Of a DNA stretch of 35,978 nt, positions 33,922 through 35,978 are shown piece after piece. Location of the stretch: NCBI GenBank assembly GCA_913009315.1, contig CAJVZA010000013.1, positions 1 to 35,978 of the forward strand, in the 5' to 3' direction. The notes beneath the pieces were generated by a model. It had not been told where the DNA came from. It worked only from the letters and a program-made list of their open reading frames with translations, and did not search any database. Each line of letters starts with the position of its first letter. The stretch's first letter is position 1. The translations under genes were made by a program, and so were the position numbers. This stretch comes from an uncultured Hippea sp. Lineage in GTDB: Bacteria; Campylobacterota_A; Desulfurellia; JAADFJ01.

Positions 33922-34619
33922 TTTCTTTTTACCTCCATTAATTTGTCTTCAATCAATTCTAATTCGTCTTTTATTTTTTCCAGAGAAATTCGCTGATGAA
34001 GAAGGCAAAAATAGAAAAGAGTAAAAGCCGCCAAAGAAATCAGAAGAGTAATAATCATTGCCGGATTTACTTCCGTACCTTTAAGTTTAAATATCACAGG
34101 ATGGATTGTTCTCCACCAGCGTATAGACATATAAACGATTGGAACATCAATGAACGCAACAATTCCGAAAACCGCCGCCAATCTGGCTCCCTTGGAATCG
34201 TCTTCACTTGAGGTTCTTATCATCAGATAAGCGATATACAATATCCAGAGAATAAGGGTAGTGCTCAGGCGCGGATCCCATGTCCACCATGTGCCCCAGA
34301 CGGGTTTTGCCCAGATGCTTCCCGTGATTAAAACCAGAGTATTAAAAAGAATTCCTATCTCCGCCGAAGAGCGGCCGAGAATATCAAAACGTCGTTCCCT
34401 TTTCCATAAATAAAGAATGCCCGCCAGAAACACGTGAAAATAAGCTAAGAAGGCTATCCACGCAGCAGCGAGATGAAAATACCATATCTTTTGAATAAGA
34501 CCCATAGTAGCTTCCAGAGGAGCGTAGATAAAAATAGCGTATAATGCAATCATCATACTCAAAAAAGTCAGACCTATTAGGATTTTCTCCAGACTATCTC
34601 TTTGCATTTTATTCCTCAA
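33918..34619 (-). CDS. ccmC: Haem transport/handling protein CcmC
   Basis: Membrane protein that loads haem onto CcmE. It is 233 aa with about six membrane segments. The WWD motif is WGTWWTWDPRLSTTLILW (about 107-124), flanked by conserved His residues (YFHLAAAWIAFLAYFH and SIRWWRTIHP). This full-length fit with the WWD domain separates it from CcmF and CcsA. Overlaps ccmB by 11 bases and ccmD by ATGA. Confidence 0.95.
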   Translation of the reverse strand: MRNKMQRDSLEKILIGLTFLSMMIALYAIFIYAPLEATMGLIQKIWYFHLAAAWIAFLAYFHVFLAGILYLWKRERRFDILGRSSAEIGILFNTLVLITGSIWAKPVWGTWWTWDPRLSTTLILWILYIAYLMIRTSSEDDSKGARLAAVFGIVAFIDVPIVYMSIRWWRTIHPVIFKLKGTEVNPAMIITLLISLAAFTLFYFCLLHQRISLEKIKDELELIEDKLMEVKRK

Positions 34620-35292
34620 TCACATATTCAAAAACCAGAAAAGAGACAATCAGAAAAATTATGTCAAAAGCGATAAGAAGCTTTAACCATGGCATAATTT
34701 CTATAAGAGGTTTATCTTCGAGAATCTTGCCGGTTGACTTCACTGCTCCAATAATTACAGGGATAATAATGGGAAACAGCAGTATGGGCAGCATTGTCTC
34801 TCTGGCCTTGGTATTTACCGATATTGCCGCAAGAAGAGTACCGGCCGAAGCGAATCCTATCGTGCTTACCAATAGAATCAAAGTTAGTTTGGGAATAAGA
34901 TGGAAGAAACTCAGATTGAAGAAAAGAGTAAAGACAGGCAAGGTAATCAATTCTACTATAAAGATAAAAATAACGTTTCCCAGCATCTTTCCTAAATAGA
35001 TGATTCCTCTATCCACCGGAGAAAGCATCAAGCCCTGAAGAGAACCTCCATCCTTCTCAAAAATGAAAGAGCGGTTTAATCCTAAAATTCCGGCAAAGGT
35101 AAAAGCTACCCATAAGATTCCCGGGGCAAGATGTTTAATGTTTCCCTCTTCCGGAGCAAAAGCAAAATTAAAGATAATGATTACCAGCAGAGCAAAGAGA
35201 AACATAGCTGAGAAGATATCCTTGGTTCGCAGTTCAATTATGATATCTTTCCAGACGATGAGTCCTATCTTTTTAAAAAAATTAAGATTCAC
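34609..35292 (-). CDS. ccmB: Haem-export ABC permease CcmB
   Basis: Membrane subunit partnering CcmA. It is 227 aa with about six hydrophobic segments. Family features are WKDIIIELRTKDIFSAMFLFALLV near the N-terminus, WVAFTFAGILGLNRSFIFEKDGGSLQGLMLSP and LPILLFPIIIPVIIGAVKST. The start codon is GTG at 35292, the first start after an in-frame TAA, with only a weak ribosome-binding site. First gene of the minus-strand ccm operon, upstream of ccmC. Separated from its ATPase partner ccmA by about 5.4 kb. Confidence 0.93.
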   Translation of the reverse strand: MNLNFFKKIGLIVWKDIIIELRTKDIFSAMFLFALLVIIIFNFAFAPEEGNIKHLAPGILWVAFTFAGILGLNRSFIFEKDGGSLQGLMLSPVDRGIIYLGKMLGNVIFIFIVELITLPVFTLFFNLSFFHLIPKLTLILLVSTIGFASAGTLLAAISVNTKARETMLPILLFPIIIPVIIGAVKSTGKILEDKPLIEIMPWLKLLIAFDIIFLIVSFLVFEYVIEE

Positions 35293-35313
35293 TGATAAAT
35301 ATTTCGGCGGGAA

Positions 35314-35382
35314 TTAAAAACATACCTTTTTAACTTCATACTTTTTGTCTCCGTTCGTATCTGTATTATTTTCAAATCTCAT
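35314..35382 (-). CDS. Possible 22-codon leader ORF before ccmB
   Basis: ATG 35382 follows a strong ribosome-binding site (AGGAAGAG, about 4 bases away). It encodes a 22-residue polar peptide beginning MRFENNTDTNGDKKYEVKK and ends at TAA 22 bases before the ccmB GTG, in the same frame. The peptide resembles nothing I know. It may be a translated leader that feeds ribosomes to ccmB, or chance. Confidence 0.3.
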   Translation of the reverse strand: MRFENNTDTNGDKKYEVKKVCF

Positions 35383-35847
35383 AAAACTCTTCCTTTCTTT
35401 TCATAGCTGCTAAGCTTAATATTTTGAAATTCTTATGATGCTGCAGGAACTGCTTCAAAAAGCTTATTTATTCTCTTTATCATATATTTTACCATAAACC
35501 CACATAAGGTAGTATGTTACTCCGAACTGCCAATATAAAACGAGCAAATTTTATTCCTATGTAATTTTATAAAATATCGCAAAACACATGATAAAATTGT
35601 CGAAATATCGACGTTTATGTCGATCAGCTGTATACGATTTGTATTTGCGCCTCCCTTTTTTTGTTTGATCTGTGCTGAGCCCAAAGCTTAAGACAGATTT
35701 ACGGGAGCAGAGGTACCTCTAAAAATAGCTTATATTTTTATTGTCTTTGATACAGTTTGGTTGTTTCAATATCCAACGCTTCCAAATCGATCAATTTCTC
35801 TATCAGCTTTTAAAAAGGATACAGGCATTTAACGTTCATTAACTTTC
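35383..35847. other. Non-coding region upstream of the ccm operon
   Basis: No confident gene. Seen here are a 20-codon minus-strand ORF (start near 35490) encoding MVKYMIKRINKLFEAVPAAS; a cluster of TCGA/CGAC motifs (about 35599-35626) including the palindrome CGAC-GTTTAT-GTCG; and long A/T-rich runs. The ccm promoter must lie here, but I could not choose one with confidence. Confidence 0.4.
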
Positions 35848-35978
35848 TTAAAAGTTCTTCAGCTCGGTTTCTGTCAGCGGAATGACATCTGATGGCCGCT
35901 TGAGAATGGCTTTGGGTGCCGAGGGCGGTCTCATAAGTCTGTTGTTTCGGTTATCTCCGTTTCCGTGTGAGGCCGAAG
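35848..35978 (-). CDS. Unidentified partial ORF running off the window edge
   Basis: A minus-strand frame is open from the window edge for 42 codons to TAA at 35848-35850. It ends in APKAILKRPSDVIPLTETEL then KNF. Base composition is visibly more GC-rich than the adjoining DNA. A plus-strand frame is also open here, so coding status is uncertain. No family recognised. Confidence 0.25.
   Translation of the reverse strand, partial: SASHGNGDNRNNRLMRPPSAPKAILKRPSDVIPLTETELKNF

Noticed and set aside
35925-35940. GGTCTCATAAG similar to a repeat end
   Set aside because: The match covers about 10 bases and the adjoining core is absent; too short to call a fifth copy.
1-35978. CRISPR array, prophage, rRNA, riboswitch of a known class
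   Set aside because: No regularly spaced direct repeats, phage structural genes, rRNA segments or recognisable riboswitch core were found.

Overview
The window looks like ordinary chromosome from a Gram-negative (diderm), rod-shaped bacterium with fairly AT-rich DNA. Evidence for a diderm envelope: a lipopolysaccharide-export ATPase (lptB), a lipobox lipoprotein, a periplasmic amidase, System I cytochrome c maturation, and a full mreBCD-mrdA-rodA cluster. Sigma-54, the MEP pathway (ispE) and the ccm locus suit a deltaproteobacteria-like or related uncultured anaerobe or microaerophile. The lineage is an inference and cannot be fixed from this window.

Layout. (1) 1-3300 is a worn stretch: a minus-strand protein-repair methyltransferase (pcm) and a YmdB-type phosphodiesterase, surrounded by remnants of a repeat family, plus a fetB-like permease gene cut short by one repeat copy. 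(2) 3300-9080, minus strand: a tight run of MFS transporter, comM/yifB, FN3 lipoprotein and rluD, then argB. (3) 9340-17765, plus strand: a clear promoter, then mreB-mreC-mreD-mrdA-rodA, followed by yjbQ, a CNNM/CorC-type CBS protein, a PPP phosphatase and an enoyl-CoA hydratase/isomerase. (4) 17900-27244, minus strand: pth-rplY-prs-tRNA-Gln-ispE, a HlyD-like protein, an amidase, rpoN and lptB, then a GAF-GGDEF cyclase overlapping cysE. (5) 27302-28171, plus strand: a divergent holA. (6) 28484-35292, minus strand: a compact ccm operon in the order ccmB-C-D-E-F-H, two unusual CcmI-related membrane proteins, ccmA. (7) 35293-35978: mostly non-coding, with one unidentified partial ORF at the edge.

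How the genes work together. Region 3 builds and shapes the lateral cell wall: the MreBCD scaffold, the RodA polymerase and the PBP2 transpeptidase. Region 4 combines translation support (pth, L25, tRNA-Gln), PRPP and isoprenoid precursor supply, wall hydrolysis and envelope export. Region 6 exports haem and attaches it to c-type cytochromes. Its CcmE carries Cys in a CxxxY motif instead of the usual haem-binding His. The usual large CcmI is replaced by two proteins that share one homologous helical segment; this is the most interesting biology in the window.

The main structural surprise is a family of repeats sharing a GAGACCACTG-CACAATAA core. Two copies are about 105 bp or longer and two are compact palindromes of 53-59 bp. 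One compact copy truncates fetB and the other sits next to the end of the ccm operon. No rRNA, CRISPR array, prophage or intact insertion sequence was seen.
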